Source: Catonia carolina | Taxonomy: Eukaryota; Arthropoda; Insecta; Hemiptera; Achilidae | Assembly: GCA_035578175.1 (NCBI GenBank) | Contig: JAQMRL010000006.1 | Span: 32,357,893-32,421,892, forward strand | Direction of reading: 5' to 3' | DNA: 64,000 nt | Part shown: in pieces, positions 52,231 to 64,000 of the stretch | How positions within the stretch are numbered: the stretch's first letter is position 1 | How the letters are laid out: every line of letters starts with the position of its first letter | Notes under the pieces: model-generated | Seen by the model: only the letters and a program-made list of their open reading frames with translations | What the model was told of the DNA's origin: nothing | Database searches by the model: none | Translations under genes and position numbers: made by a program

Positions 52231-53271
52231 TTGTTAATGAACCTAATGTAACAAAGAAATCAATGGCACACTTGTATGTATGTAGAAAAATTAAGGAATA
52301 TTTAAAAAATAAATACACATTAAACAACGAAAAGTAACTGTCGTAATTAGCTAATTGATTTAGATATTGCCTCCCTTTAGCAATTCAAATTGAAGGATTG
52401 TTTGCCATTTTAGTTTGCTTTATATCCATAAAAAGTTCCCAGTTTATTCATTTATGAACTATGCAACATAATATGTATTATATAACTATTAAATAAATAT
52501 GAAACACTCACACGACTTTCTCTTGCCAATGCAAATAATGAACAATATAACCTGACATTAATAATAAAACATTAGAAATAAACCGAAAAAACCAACTAAT
52601 TTTAGTCATGAGCGAATGATGCAATATTAAAACCAATTTGCCTTAATAATACGGAAAACCACTCTTTCATGCTAACCTAGCCTCTGTATAGAAAAATGCT
52701 CTGAATAAAAGTTGTAGTTCTTTGAATTTCCTATAAATTTGATTATATACACTTTTGTCGTAAAATGCATACTAAGGCCGAAATCTTAAAAAAAAAATTT
52801 ATTTTTTACTAATTTTCATGAAAAAAAACCCTCAAAAACACTAATTACCGCTAAACTAAGCGTTGTACAAAAAATATTTGAAATAAACACTGTAGTTTCT
52901 TAAATTTTACATTTTACATTCTCTACAACTTTTATTATATAACGTTTTGCGCTAAAATGCATATTAAAGCCGCAATCTTAAAAAGAAAATGTTTTAACGT
53001 AAAAACAGCCTCAAGCAGAATTTCAGCAAACATGGCGCCTACCTTATATTGTAGAGCATAAAAAATGTAGTAAACCAGTTGATTTTTAAAAAAATCGTAG
53101 GACTAGTTTTTGAGAAAATCGCAAAAAAGTGAAAAATTATACGAATAAACTACTACTTCCGGTTGACCGATTTTGATGAAAATGTTCGTGTCGGGTCCGG
53201 TAGTGATATGTAACTTAAGTTTCAAGTTCGTACGATGTTCCGTTCTTGGGATATTCTGTTCACACACACAC

Positions 53272-53309
<38 letters not shown>

Positions 53310-54695
53310 CAATCGCTAAAAACATGTTTTTTGGGTTCAGGGGGTCTGAAAACGTATAGATCCGGTGAAAACTCGATTTCGAAAATTCGACATGAAAACA
53401 ATACTTTCCTTCCTATATATTCATATAGGCAAGAGAAAGTAAAAAAAACGGGAAAATATATTAAGTTTTCCTCATTTACTTTAAATTTTTACATTTAGTT
53501 TAAATCGCCTCATTTACTACATTTTTGAGCTTTATAAGATAGGGTAAGCGGCATATCTGCTGAAATTCGTGTGGGACTACTCTCGTAACAATTTTTTTTT
53601 GAAATTTTGCGGCCTTAATATGAATTTTAGAGCAAAAGTGCATATAACATAAGTTGTAAAAATTTTAAAAATCTATAACTATTATTTTGAGAATATTATT
53701 TTACAGCGTGTTAAATTTAGTGTCAATTAGTTTTTTTCCGTATGTTCGTTATGAAACCGGTAAAAAATGAGTTTTTAAGATTGCAGCATTAATATTCAGT
53801 TTAGGGGAAAAACGTAAATATTACAGTTATACAAAATTAAAAAGTTGTAGGATTTTAAGTTCTCTACAACTTTTATTGTATGAATTTTTGCACTAAATTA
53901 CATATTAAAGCCGTAATCTTAAACAAATAACGTTTTTACGGGAAAACACCCTCACCAAGAATTTCAGCAAACATGGCGCCTACCCTATCTTGTAGAGCAT
54001 AAAATTTGATTAAACCAGGCGATTTTAAAAAAAAATCGTAGGACCAGTTTTTGAGAAAATCGCAAAAAGTGAAAAATTACACGAATAAACTACTACTTGC
54101 GGTTGACCGATTTTGATGAAAATGTTCGTGTCGGGTCCGTTAGTGGAATGTAACTTAAGTTTCAAGTTCGTACGATGTTTCGTTCTTAAGATATTCTGTT
54201 CACACACACACACACGCGCGCGCGCGCACACACACACACACACACAGACCAATTGCTAAAACATGTTTTTTGAGTTCAGGGGGTCTGAAAACGTGTAGAT
54301 CCGGTGAAAACTCGATTTCAAAAAATTGACATGAAAACAATACTTTCCTTCCTATATATTCATATAGGCAAGCGAAAGTAAAAAATCTATAACTTTTTAT
54401 TTTAAGCATATTTTCCCACAGACCCTATTTTAGCGTCAATAAGTAATTTCCATATTTTGTTCAAATAAATTCAAGTACAAAAGAAGTTTCTTTTAATTTA
54501 GGGGCATTTACTTAAACATTTAAAATTAGGTCATCACTTTTACTTTGTTTACCCACGATTAAACATAGGTTATATTTTTCATTATTTATATTGTCAAAAG
54601 ATAGTCGTGTGGATGTTTCACACCAGATTATTTATCTTAAGTGGTCAAGAAATTTGAAGATCAGTTGAATTCTCGGTATTTCAAAATTTCACATT

Positions 54696-56546
54696 TTTTT
54701 TTTGTCATCAGTCTCTCGACTGGTTTGATGCAGTTCTCCAACCTGTTCTATGTTGCGCAAGTCGTTTCATATCTACATACCTGTAACACCCTACATCTTT
54801 TGTAATTTGCTTTATATATTCTAATCTTTGCCTCCCTCTACAATTTACTCCCTCAATGTTACCCTCCATTATTGATAGCCCAATACCTGGATGTCTTAGG
54901 ATATGCCCCACTAGCCTATCCCTTCTTTTGGTAAGATGCTTCCATATACTTCTTTTTTCATCCACTCGCCTAAGAACCTCTAAATTACTTATTTTGTCCA
55001 CCCACCTAATCTTTAACATTTTCCTATAACACCACATTTCAAAAGCTTCTATCCTCTTCCGTTCTACAGCCCCTATCACCCATGTTTCACTTCCGTATAA
55101 TGCTACACTCCAAACATAATGTTTTAAGAAATTTTTCCTAATATGTAAATCAATGTTTGTAGTCAGTAAACTATTTTTCATTTCAAAGGCTTTTCTAGCT
55201 TGAGCAATTCTACTCTTGATATCACTCGTGCTTCTACCATCCTTTGTTATTTTACTTCCTAGATAGCAGAATTCCCCAACTTCCTGTATGTTTTCGTTGC
55301 CTACTTTTAAATTTCCCATCTCTTCTAAACCACCCTTGCTGCTGCACAACACTTTCGTTTTGTTCTTATTAATTTTCATGAAGTAATCCTTCCTCAAGAT
55401 CTCATCCATTCCATTTAAGGCATCCTCTAGTTCATTCTTTGCCTCGGCTAATACTACTATATCATCGGCGAATCTCAACATTTTTATTGTTTCTCCTTGA
55501 ATTTTTATTCCTACGTCAAATTTCTCCTTCACTTCATTTATAGCCTCTTCTATATACAAGTTAAAAAGTAGTGGTGACAAAGAACAACCTTGTCGTACAC
55601 CTTTTCTTACAGCAGCCTCTTTTTCGTACCCTTCGATTCTCAAAACAGCCGTTTGATTCTTATACAGACTGTAGATAACTTTCCTTTCTTTGTATTTAAT
55701 TCCTAGCCTTTTCAAAGTTTTAAACATTTTACTCCAGTCCAGATTGTCAAATGCTTTCTCTAAATCTACAAATGCCATAAAAGTAGTTTTATTTTTCTGT
55801 ATCCTTTTCTCAATAATCAGTCTCAGAGCCAATATTGCATCTCGAGTTCCCATTCTCCTTCTAAATCCAAATTGGTCATCGTCCAATACTTCTTCTACTC
55901 GGTGTTCTATTCTCCTGTATATATTCTATATATATTATATCTGTATATATTATATTTGTGTATAATTTTCTTGTCAGTATCTTAGATGCATGGCATGTTA
56001 GGCTGATGGTTCTGTAATGTTCACACTTCTCCGCTCCTGACTTTTTTGGTATTGGAATCATAATATTTTTTTTAAAGTCCGATGGTACCTCTCCACTCTC
56101 ATACATTCTGCACACAAGTTTGTATAATTTGTTTTGAGCAACTTTGCCACATCGTAATAATAATTCCGATGGTATGTTATCTATTCCTGGTGTTTTATTC
56201 ATATTCATATCCTTAAGTGCCCGATCGAATTCTTCTCGTAGTATAGGGTCCCCTTTTTGATCTTCTTCAACATCAGTTTCTTGTTCTATCGCATCATATT
56301 CTAATTATTTTCCCATGTAGAGTTGATTTACGTATTCCTTCCATCTTTCAGCTCTCTCTTGGCCATTCAACAATGGTTTACCACCTGCGCTTTGTAAATT
56401 AACAGCTTTCATCTTTCGTTCTCCAAAGTTTTCCCTTATTTTTCTATAAGCTGCGTCCACTTTACCAACTGCCATTTTACTTTCATTGTCCGTACATTTC
56501 GCTCTGATCCACTCTTCCTTCGCTTTCTTACACCTTTTGTTTATTT
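54696..56546 (-). mobile_element. 5'-truncated LINE, unit 2 copy
   Basis: It has the same truncation point, stop, TA-rich frameshift and target-site duplication (54685-54695 and 56547-56557) as the copy at 48667. The long frame is 55886-54708 with an identical translation. It was duplicated with the unit, not inserted independently. Confidence 0.93.
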
Positions 56547-57228
56547 AATTTCACATTATCGTACTAATTAACACAGTGATACTAACTAGCCTATTACACA
56601 AAGACACAGCACAGCTTATGTAATAAAAAAGGTGATATTCAAGTAATATTTCCAAACAGAAACTTCTACAGTTCTCATGAACATTCAATCCCATTTTAGA
56701 ACTACCTAAATAATAAAGTTAAGTCCTAAAATTCTAAATCTCCAGAAATCTAGAGAAATTTAGTAAAAGTAAAAACTGTACTGCCATTGTAGATAGTTCA
56801 AATATTTCTCCTTTAAAAATTACAGAATATATATTTTATAAATAGTGCAGTAATAATTTCACACCAAATTTACTATTAACAGATTTTTCTAAAGTTTAAT
56901 CACGAATATCTTGATAATTTTGTAAACTGCTATAGTTGGTTTTTGACTAGGGTTTCAACATTTCATTAGAACCCAACCCTTAACGAAAAATTGATACCTA
57001 ATACCTAACCACTACAATCTAACATTTTACCACTGCACCACCGAAGTGGTTAAAAATCACTTGATAAAAATACTCTTATAAATAAAAATGTATGATTAAA
57101 AAAAATTGAAACTCTGGGAGGAGTCAGATAATATTAAATAACTTTTAACTTAATTCTAAAAAAATGTATAACTTAACTCTTTTAACATTTTTTCCACAAT
57201 GCCTTATTTATGATAAAAACAGGTGGCG

Positions 57229-57838
57229 CACATAAAAGTAGCCCCGTAAATAAAGTGCAACACAATTGAAATGAAATTTGTTTATTTACAAATACCAATA
57301 ATTTTTTTTATTATTTTATTCAATAGTCAAATATTGTTACATTATTACACGAAATGTTGAAAGTCATCACAGTCAGCTTGTACACACAAGATAGCGCGGT
57401 GTAGCATATTCTGAAATACAGACTGGAGTTCAGGAGCTGTAATGGTGCATATGACGTTCATGATCGAGATCTTTAGGTTTTCAATGGATTTTTGATTGCT
57501 GGCGTATACTTTATTCTTAAAATTTCCCCATAACTAGTAATCACAAGGAGACAAATCCGGTGATCGCGGTGGCCATAAGCCTAAAGAGATAGTCCTCTCA
57601 TCGGTAAAAACACTACGCACACGAGCCAGTGATCTGTGAGATGTGTGACAAAGTCACCCCGTCTTGTTGGAAAAAAGAATATGTAATTTCGTGTGGTGCT
57701 AATTGATTAATAAATTGATCAAAAATCTGGTTAAACATGCAGGTTGAAGGGGAAAATGGGGGAATTTTCCTTGGCTCAGCATAAACATTATACAATCTCA
57801 GCTAAGTTATGGGGCTACTTTTATCTGCGCCACCCGTT
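57229..57838 (-). mobile_element. Mariner-type relic, unit 2
   Basis: As in unit 1 but without the ~17-bp deletion. The frame 57795-57613 holds FFQQDGVTLSHISQITGS; a later frame holds SLGLWPPRSPDLSPCDY, a stop, then LWGNFKNKVYASNQKSIENL. Inactive. Confidence 0.85.
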
Positions 57839-57872
57839 ATAATGCAGCTATAAACTTGAAAACCACTAAATA

Positions 57873-58165
57873 ATGCGTTTTTAATCCTCGTGTGTAAGTT
57901 TCAATCTGTTCAATTACGAACAATAAGTAACCCCATGACCCAATGAGATGAGGTTGATGTGTGAGGTTGAATGAGGTGTAGTTTTGTACACACTCATGTC
58001 AACTATTCCTGATAAAGTATGGTTAATTAAACCCCAAACATCAAAGTACTCAGATAACCGCTGTCTGAAAATTTAAATCCATAAAAGTACCTTTACTATG
58101 ATTGAACCAGGAATATGTCTCCAAAAATCAGCTGTTAAACAGCTGATTCACAGTGATTACTTTAA
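57873..58165 (-). repeat. SINE family C, unit 2 copy
   Basis: Equivalent of 51838-52130 without the extra single bases seen there. Confidence 0.8.
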
Positions 58166-58169
58166 CACT

Positions 58170-58260
58170 ATTTTTTTTTTTTTTGGTTTAACATCCGACT
58201 GTTCTGCAATTACTGCTAATGCAGACGGTGAATGATGAAATTATTTTTTGTAATGTATGA
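58170..58260 (-). repeat. SINE family D 3' fragment (tail a), unit 2
   Basis: Equivalent of the fragment at 52136, with the intact GGTTTAACATCCGACTG start. Confidence 0.75.
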
Positions 58261-59299
58261 CCAACTTGTTAATGAACTAATGTTAACAAAGAATCAATGG
58301 CACACTTGTATGTATGTAGAAAATTAAGGAATATTTAAAAAATAAATACACATTAAACAACGAAAAGTAACTGTCGTAATTAGCTAATTGATTTAGATAT
58401 TGCCTCCTTTAGCATTTCAAATTGAAGATTGTTTGCCATTTTAGTTTGCTTTATATCCATAAAAAGTTCCCAGTTATTCATTTATGAACTATGCAACATA
58501 ATATGTATTATATAACTATTAAATAAATATGAAACACTCACACGACTTTCTCTTGCCAATGCAAATAATGAACAATATAACCTGACATTAATAATAAAAC
58601 ATTAGAAATAAACCGAAAAAACCAACTAATTTTAGTCATGAGCGAATGATGCAATATTAAAACCAATTTGCCTTAATAATACGGAAAACCACTCTTTCAT
58701 GCTAACCTAGCCTCTGTATAGAAAAATGCTCTGAATAAAAGTTGTAGTTCTTTGAATTTCCTATAAATTTGATTATATACACTTTTGTCGTAAAATGCAT
58801 ACTAAGGCCGAAATCTTAAAAAAAAAATTTATTTTTTACTAATTTTCATGAAAAAAAACCCTCAAAAACACTAATTACCGCTAAACTAAGCGTTGTACAA
58901 AAAATATTTGAAATAAACACTGTAGTTTCTTAAATTTTACATTTTACATTCTCTACAACTTTTATTATATAACGTTTTGCGCTAAAATGCATATTAAAGC
59001 CGCAATCTTAAAAAGAAAATGTTTTAACGTAAAAACAGCCTCAAGCAGAATTTCAGCAAACATGGCGCCTACCTTATATTGTAGAGCATAAAAAATGTAG
59101 TAAACCAGTTGATTTTTAAAAAAATCGTAGGACTAGTTTTTGAGAAAATCGCAAAAAAGTGAAAAATTATACGAATAAACTACTACTTCCGGTTGACCGA
59201 TTTTGATGAAAATGTTCGTGTCGGGTCCGGTAGTGATATGTAACTTAAGTTTCAAGTTCGTACGATGTTCCGTTCTTGGGATATTCTGTTCACACACAC

Positions 59300-59339
<40 letters not shown>

Positions 59340-60725
59340 CAATCGCTAAAAACATGTTTTTTGGGTTCAGGGGGTCTGAAAACGTATAGATCCGGTGAAA
59401 ACTCGATTTCGAAAATTCGACATGAAAACAATACTTTCCTTCCTATATATTCATATAGGCAAGAGAAAGTAAAAAAAACGGGAAAATATATTAAGTTTTC
59501 CTCATTTACTTTAAATTTTTACATTTAGTTTAAATCGCCTCATTTACTACATTTTTGAGCTTTATAAGATAGGGTAAGCGGCATATCTGCTGAAATTCGT
59601 GTGGGACTACTCTCGTAACAATTTTTTTTTGAAATTTTGCGGCCTTAATATGAATTTTAGAGCAAAAGTGCATATAACATAAGTTGTAAAAATTTTAAAA
59701 ATCTATAACTATTATTTTGAGAATATTATTTTACAGCGTGTTAAATTTAGTGTCAATTAGTTTTTTTCCGTATGTTCGTTATGAAACCGGTAAAAAATGA
59801 GTTTTTAAGATTGCAGCATTAATATTCAGTTTAGGGGAAAAACGTAAATATTACAGTTATACAAAATTAAAAAGTTGTAGGATTTTAAGTTCTCTACAAC
59901 TTTTATTGTATGAATTTTTGCACTAAATTACATATTAAAGCCGTAATCTTAAACAAATAACGTTTTTACGGGAAAACACCCTCACCAAGAATTTCAGCAA
60001 ACATGGCGCCTACCCTATCTTGTAGAGCATAAAATTTGATTAAACCAGGCGATTTTAAAAAAAAATCGTAGGACCAGTTTTTGAGAAAATCGCAAAAAGT
60101 GAAAAATTACACGAATAAACTACTACTTGCGGTTGACCGATTTTGATGAAAATGTTCGTGTCGGGTCCGTTAGTGGAATGTAACTTAAGTTTCAAGTTCG
60201 TACGATGTTTCGTTCTTAAGATATTCTGTTCACACACACACACACGCGCGCGCGCGCACACACACACACACACACAGACCAATTGCTAAAACATGTTTTT
60301 TGAGTTCAGGGGGTCTGAAAACGTGTAGATCCGGTGAAAACTCGATTTCAAAAAATTGACATGAAAACAATACTTTCCTTCCTATATATTCATATAGGCA
60401 AGCGAAAGTAAAAAATCTATAACTTTTTATTTTAAGCATATTTTCCCACAGACCCTATTTTAGCGTCAATAAGTAATTTCCATATTTTGTTCAAATAAAT
60501 TCAAGTACAAAAGAAGTTTCTTTTAATTTAGGGGCATTTACTTAAACATTTAAAATTAGGTCATCACTTTTACTTTGTTTACCCACGATTAAACATAGGT
60601 TATATTTTTCATTATTTATATTGTCAAAAGATAGTCGTGTGGATGTTTCACACCAGATTATTTATCTTAAGTGGTCAAGAAATTTGAAGATCAGTTGAAT
60701 TCTCGGTATTTCAAAATTTCACATT

Positions 60726-62576
60726 TTTTTTTTGTCATCAGTCTCTCGACTGGTTTGATGCAGTTCTCCAACCTGTTCTATGTTGCGCAAGTCGTTTCAT
60801 ATCTACATACCTGTAACACCCTACATCTTTTGTAATTTGCTTTATATATTCTAATCTTTGCCTCCCTCTACAATTTACTCCCTCAATGTTACCCTCCATT
60901 ATTGATAGCCCAATACCTGGATGTCTTAGGATATGCCCCACTAGCCTATCCCTTCTTTTGGTAAGATGCTTCCATATACTTCTTTTTTCATCCACTCGCC
61001 TAAGAACCTCTAAATTACTTATTTTGTCCACCCACCTAATCTTTAACATTTTCCTATAACACCACATTTCAAAAGCTTCTATCCTCTTCCGTTCTACAGC
61101 CCCTATCACCCATGTTTCACTTCCGTATAATGCTACACTCCAAACATAATGTTTTAAGAAATTTTTCCTAATATGTAAATCAATGTTTGTAGTCAGTAAA
61201 CTATTTTTCATTTCAAAGGCTTTTCTAGCTTGAGCAATTCTACTCTTGATATCACTCGTGCTTCTACCATCCTTTGTTATTTTACTTCCTAGATAGCAGA
61301 ATTCCCCAACTTCCTGTATGTTTTCGTTGCCTACTTTTAAATTTCCCATCTCTTCTAAACCACCCTTGCTGCTGCACAACACTTTCGTTTTGTTCTTATT
61401 AATTTTCATGAAGTAATCCTTCCTCAAGATCTCATCCATTCCATTTAAGGCATCCTCTAGTTCATTCTTTGCCTCGGCTAATACTACTATATCATCGGCG
61501 AATCTCAACATTTTTATTGTTTCTCCTTGAATTTTTATTCCTACGTCAAATTTCTCCTTCACTTCATTTATAGCCTCTTCTATATACAAGTTAAAAAGTA
61601 GTGGTGACAAAGAACAACCTTGTCGTACACCTTTTCTTACAGCAGCCTCTTTTTCGTACCCTTCGATTCTCAAAACAGCCGTTTGATTCTTATACAGACT
61701 GTAGATAACTTTCCTTTCTTTGTATTTAATTCCTAGCCTTTTCAAAGTTTTAAACATTTTACTCCAGTCCAGATTGTCAAATGCTTTCTCTAAATCTACA
61801 AATGCCATAAAAGTAGTTTTATTTTTCTGTATCCTTTTCTCAATAATCAGTCTCAGAGCCAATATTGCATCTCGAGTTCCCATTCTCCTTCTAAATCCAA
61901 ATTGGTCATCGTCCAATACTTCTTCTACTCGGTGTTCTATTCTCCTGTATATATTCTATATATATTATATCTGTATATATTATATTTGTGTATAATTTTC
62001 TTGTCAGTATCTTAGATGCATGGCATGTTAGGCTGATGGTTCTGTAATGTTCACACTTCTCCGCTCCTGACTTTTTTGGTATTGGAATCATAATATTTTT
62101 TTTAAAGTCCGATGGTACCTCTCCACTCTCATACATTCTGCACACAAGTTTGTATAATTTGTTTTGAGCAACTTTGCCACATCGTAATAATAATTCCGAT
62201 GGTATGTTATCTATTCCTGGTGTTTTATTCATATTCATATCCTTAAGTGCCCGATCGAATTCTTCTCGTAGTATAGGGTCCCCTTTTTGATCTTCTTCAA
62301 CATCAGTTTCTTGTTCTATCGCATCATATTCTAATTATTTTCCCATGTAGAGTTGATTTACGTATTCCTTCCATCTTTCAGCTCTCTCTTGGCCATTCAA
62401 CAATGGTTTACCACCTGCGCTTTGTAAATTAACAGCTTTCATCTTTCGTTCTCCAAAGTTTTCCCTTATTTTTCTATAAGCTGCGTCCACTTTACCAACT
62501 GCCATTTTACTTTCATTGTCCGTACATTTCGCTCTGATCCACTCTTCCTTCGCTTTCTTACACCTTTTGTTTATTT
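60726..62576 (-). mobile_element. 5'-truncated LINE, unit 3 copy
   Basis: Same structure and lesions as the other two copies. The long frame is 61916-60738 and the duplication AATTTCACATT is at 60715-60725 and 62577-62587. Confidence 0.93.
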
Positions 62577-63258
62577 AATTTCACATTATCGTACTAATTA
62601 ACACAGTGATACTAACTAGCCTATTACACAAAGACACAGCACAGCTTATGTAATAAAAAAGGTGATATTCAAGTAATATTTCCAAACAGAAACTTCTACA
62701 GTTCTCATGAACATTCAATCCCATTTTAGAACTACCTAAATAATAAAGTTAAGTCCTAAAATTCTAAATCTCCAGAAATCTAGAGAAATTCAGTAAAAGT
62801 AAAAACTGTACTGCCATTGTAGATAGTTCAAATATTTCTCCTTTAAAAATTACAGAATATATATTTTATAAATAGTGCAGTAATAATTTCACACCAAATT
62901 TACTATTAACAGATTTTTCTAAAGTTTAATCACGAATATCTTGATAATTTTGTAAACTGCTATAGTTGGTTTTTGACTAGGGTTTCAACATTTCATTAGA
63001 ACCCAACCCTTAACGAAAAATTGATACCTAATACCTAACCACTACAATCTAACATTTTACCACTGCACCACCGAAGTGGTTAAAAATCACTTGATAAAAA
63101 TACTCTTATAAATAAAAATGTATGATTAAAAAAAATTGAAACTCTGGGAGGAGTCAGATAATATTAAATAACTTTTAACTTAATTCTAAAAAAATGTATA
63201 ACTTAACTCTTTTAACATTTTTTCCACAATGCCTTATTTATGATAAAAACAGGTGGCG

Positions 63259-63868
63259 CACATAAAAGTAGCCCCGTAAATAAAGTGCAACACAATTGAA
63301 ATGAAATTTGTTTATTTACAAATACCAATAATTTTTTTTATTATTTTATTCAATAGTCAAATATTGTTACATTATTACACGAAATGTTGAAAGTCATCAC
63401 AGTCAGCTTGTACACACAAGATAGCGCGGTGTAGCATATTCTGAAATACAGACTGGAGTTCAGGAGCTGTAATGGTGCATATGACGTTCATGATCGAGAT
63501 CTTTAGGTTTTCAATGGATTTTTGATTGCTGGCGTATACTTTATTCTTAAAATTTCCCCATAACTAGTAATCACAAGGAGACAAATCCGGTGATCGCGGT
63601 GGCCATAAGCCTAAAGAGATAGTCCTCTCATCGGTAAAAACACTACGCACACGAGCCAGTGATCTGTGAGATGTGTGACAAAGTCACCCCGTCTTGTTGG
63701 AAAAAAGAATATGTAATTTCGTGTGGTGCTAATTGATTAATAAATTGATCAAAAATCTGGTTAAACATGCAGGTTGAAGGGGAAAATGGGGGAATTTTCC
63801 TTGGCTCAGCATAAACATTATACAATCTCAGCTAAGTTATGGGGCTACTTTTATCTGCGCCACCCGTT
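63259..63868 (-). mobile_element. Mariner-type relic, unit 3
   Basis: Equivalent to the unit 2 copy 6,030 bp away; the frame at 63825-63643 has the same translation. The left boundary may lie about 10 bp further left. Confidence 0.83.
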
Positions 63869-63907
63869 ATAATGCAGCTATAAACTTGAAAACCACTAAA
63901 TAATGCG

Positions 63908-64000
63908 TTTTTAATCCTCGTGTGTAAGTTTCAATCTGTTCAATTACGAACAATAAGTAACCCCATGACCCAATGAGATGAGGTTGATGTGTGAGGTTGA
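63908..64000 (-). repeat. SINE family C, unit 3 copy (cut by window edge)
   Basis: The first ~90 bp of the 3' body, ending at the window edge. Confidence 0.75.

Larger units (their letters stand above)
46471..52498. repeat. 6-kb tandem unit, copy 1
   Basis: A 6,028-bp unit followed directly by copies at 52499 and 58529. In order it holds a family A copy, rearranged family A pieces, a LINE, about 0.65 kb of unique-looking DNA, a mariner-type relic, a family C SINE and a family D fragment. Its outer parts (46471 to about 47490 and about 51460-52498) differ from copies 2 and 3 by many single-base indels and one ~17-bp deletion near 51476; the core appears identical. Confidence 0.95.
52499..58528. 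repeat. 6-kb tandem unit, copy 2
   Basis: A 6,030-bp copy nearly identical to copy 3. The start joins ATTAAATAAATA to TGAAACACTCACAC, so the junction lies inside the left end of family A; copy 1 retains the intact left end (TCTGGTGTGAAAC), marking it as the original left edge. Confidence 0.95.
58529..64000. repeat. 6-kb tandem unit, copy 3 (cut by the window edge)
   Basis: 5,472 bp of the unit. Differences from copy 2 are few: the CA/CG phase near 59303 and T-to-C at 62791 (T at 56761 in copy 2). Confidence 0.95.

Noticed and set aside
46471..64000. CRISPR-like or bacterial repeat array
   Set aside because: The repeat unit is 6 kb, made of eukaryotic transposons, with no short repeat-spacer pattern.

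Overview
This is AT-rich animal nuclear DNA dominated by transposable elements. The window suggests an insect. The element families (RTE-like LINEs with GAA-rich 3' ends, mariner-type transposases with a DUF4817-like N-terminus, tRNA-derived SINEs) point to Hemiptera, but that is an inference from protein resemblance, not a search. Nothing looks bacterial: there are no operons, and the one confident gene is split by introns of 0.9-10.7 kb.

Genes. One gene is firmly recognisable: a CEP164 homologue (centriole distal-appendage protein with an N-terminal WW domain) on the minus strand. Six exons with matching splice phases lie at 25206-25095, 14439-14309, 6671-6529, 5632-5305, 4307-3828 and 2559-2426. 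A seventh, 31-nt exon at 34823-34793 is possible. The 5' start and the C-terminal part lie outside what I can see. A second gene probably starts on the plus strand at 40981 (44-codon first exon, strong splice donor, TCAGT initiator 70 bp upstream); its product is not recognisable.

Repeats by region. 1-5 kb: a LINE remnant, SINEs and the CEP164 3' exons. 5-25 kb: CEP164 introns packed with an internally deleted DUF4817/mariner element, two nested RTE fragments, a solo LTR-like element, a Harbinger-derived element, an inverted pair of a ~0.95-kb repeat (family A), a transposase relic and several SINEs. 25-46 kb: a mariner-type element with ~200-bp inverted repeats, more SINEs and family A copies, a ~0.4-kb retroposon with an AAC-rich tail (family B), a Tigger/pogo-like element and the orphan first exon. 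46.47 kb to the end: a 6.03-kb unit in direct tandem, two full copies and most of a third. Each unit carries family A modules, a 5'-truncated LINE with an 11-bp target-site duplication, a mariner-type relic and two SINEs.

The genes and repeats do not form a pathway. CEP164 is the functional locus, and the rest is the record of repeated element insertion, truncation, nesting and segmental duplication. The observations most likely to be undescribed are the 6-kb tandem unit, the family A and family B elements, and a SINE set whose tRNA-like heads and 3' tails occur in different combinations.
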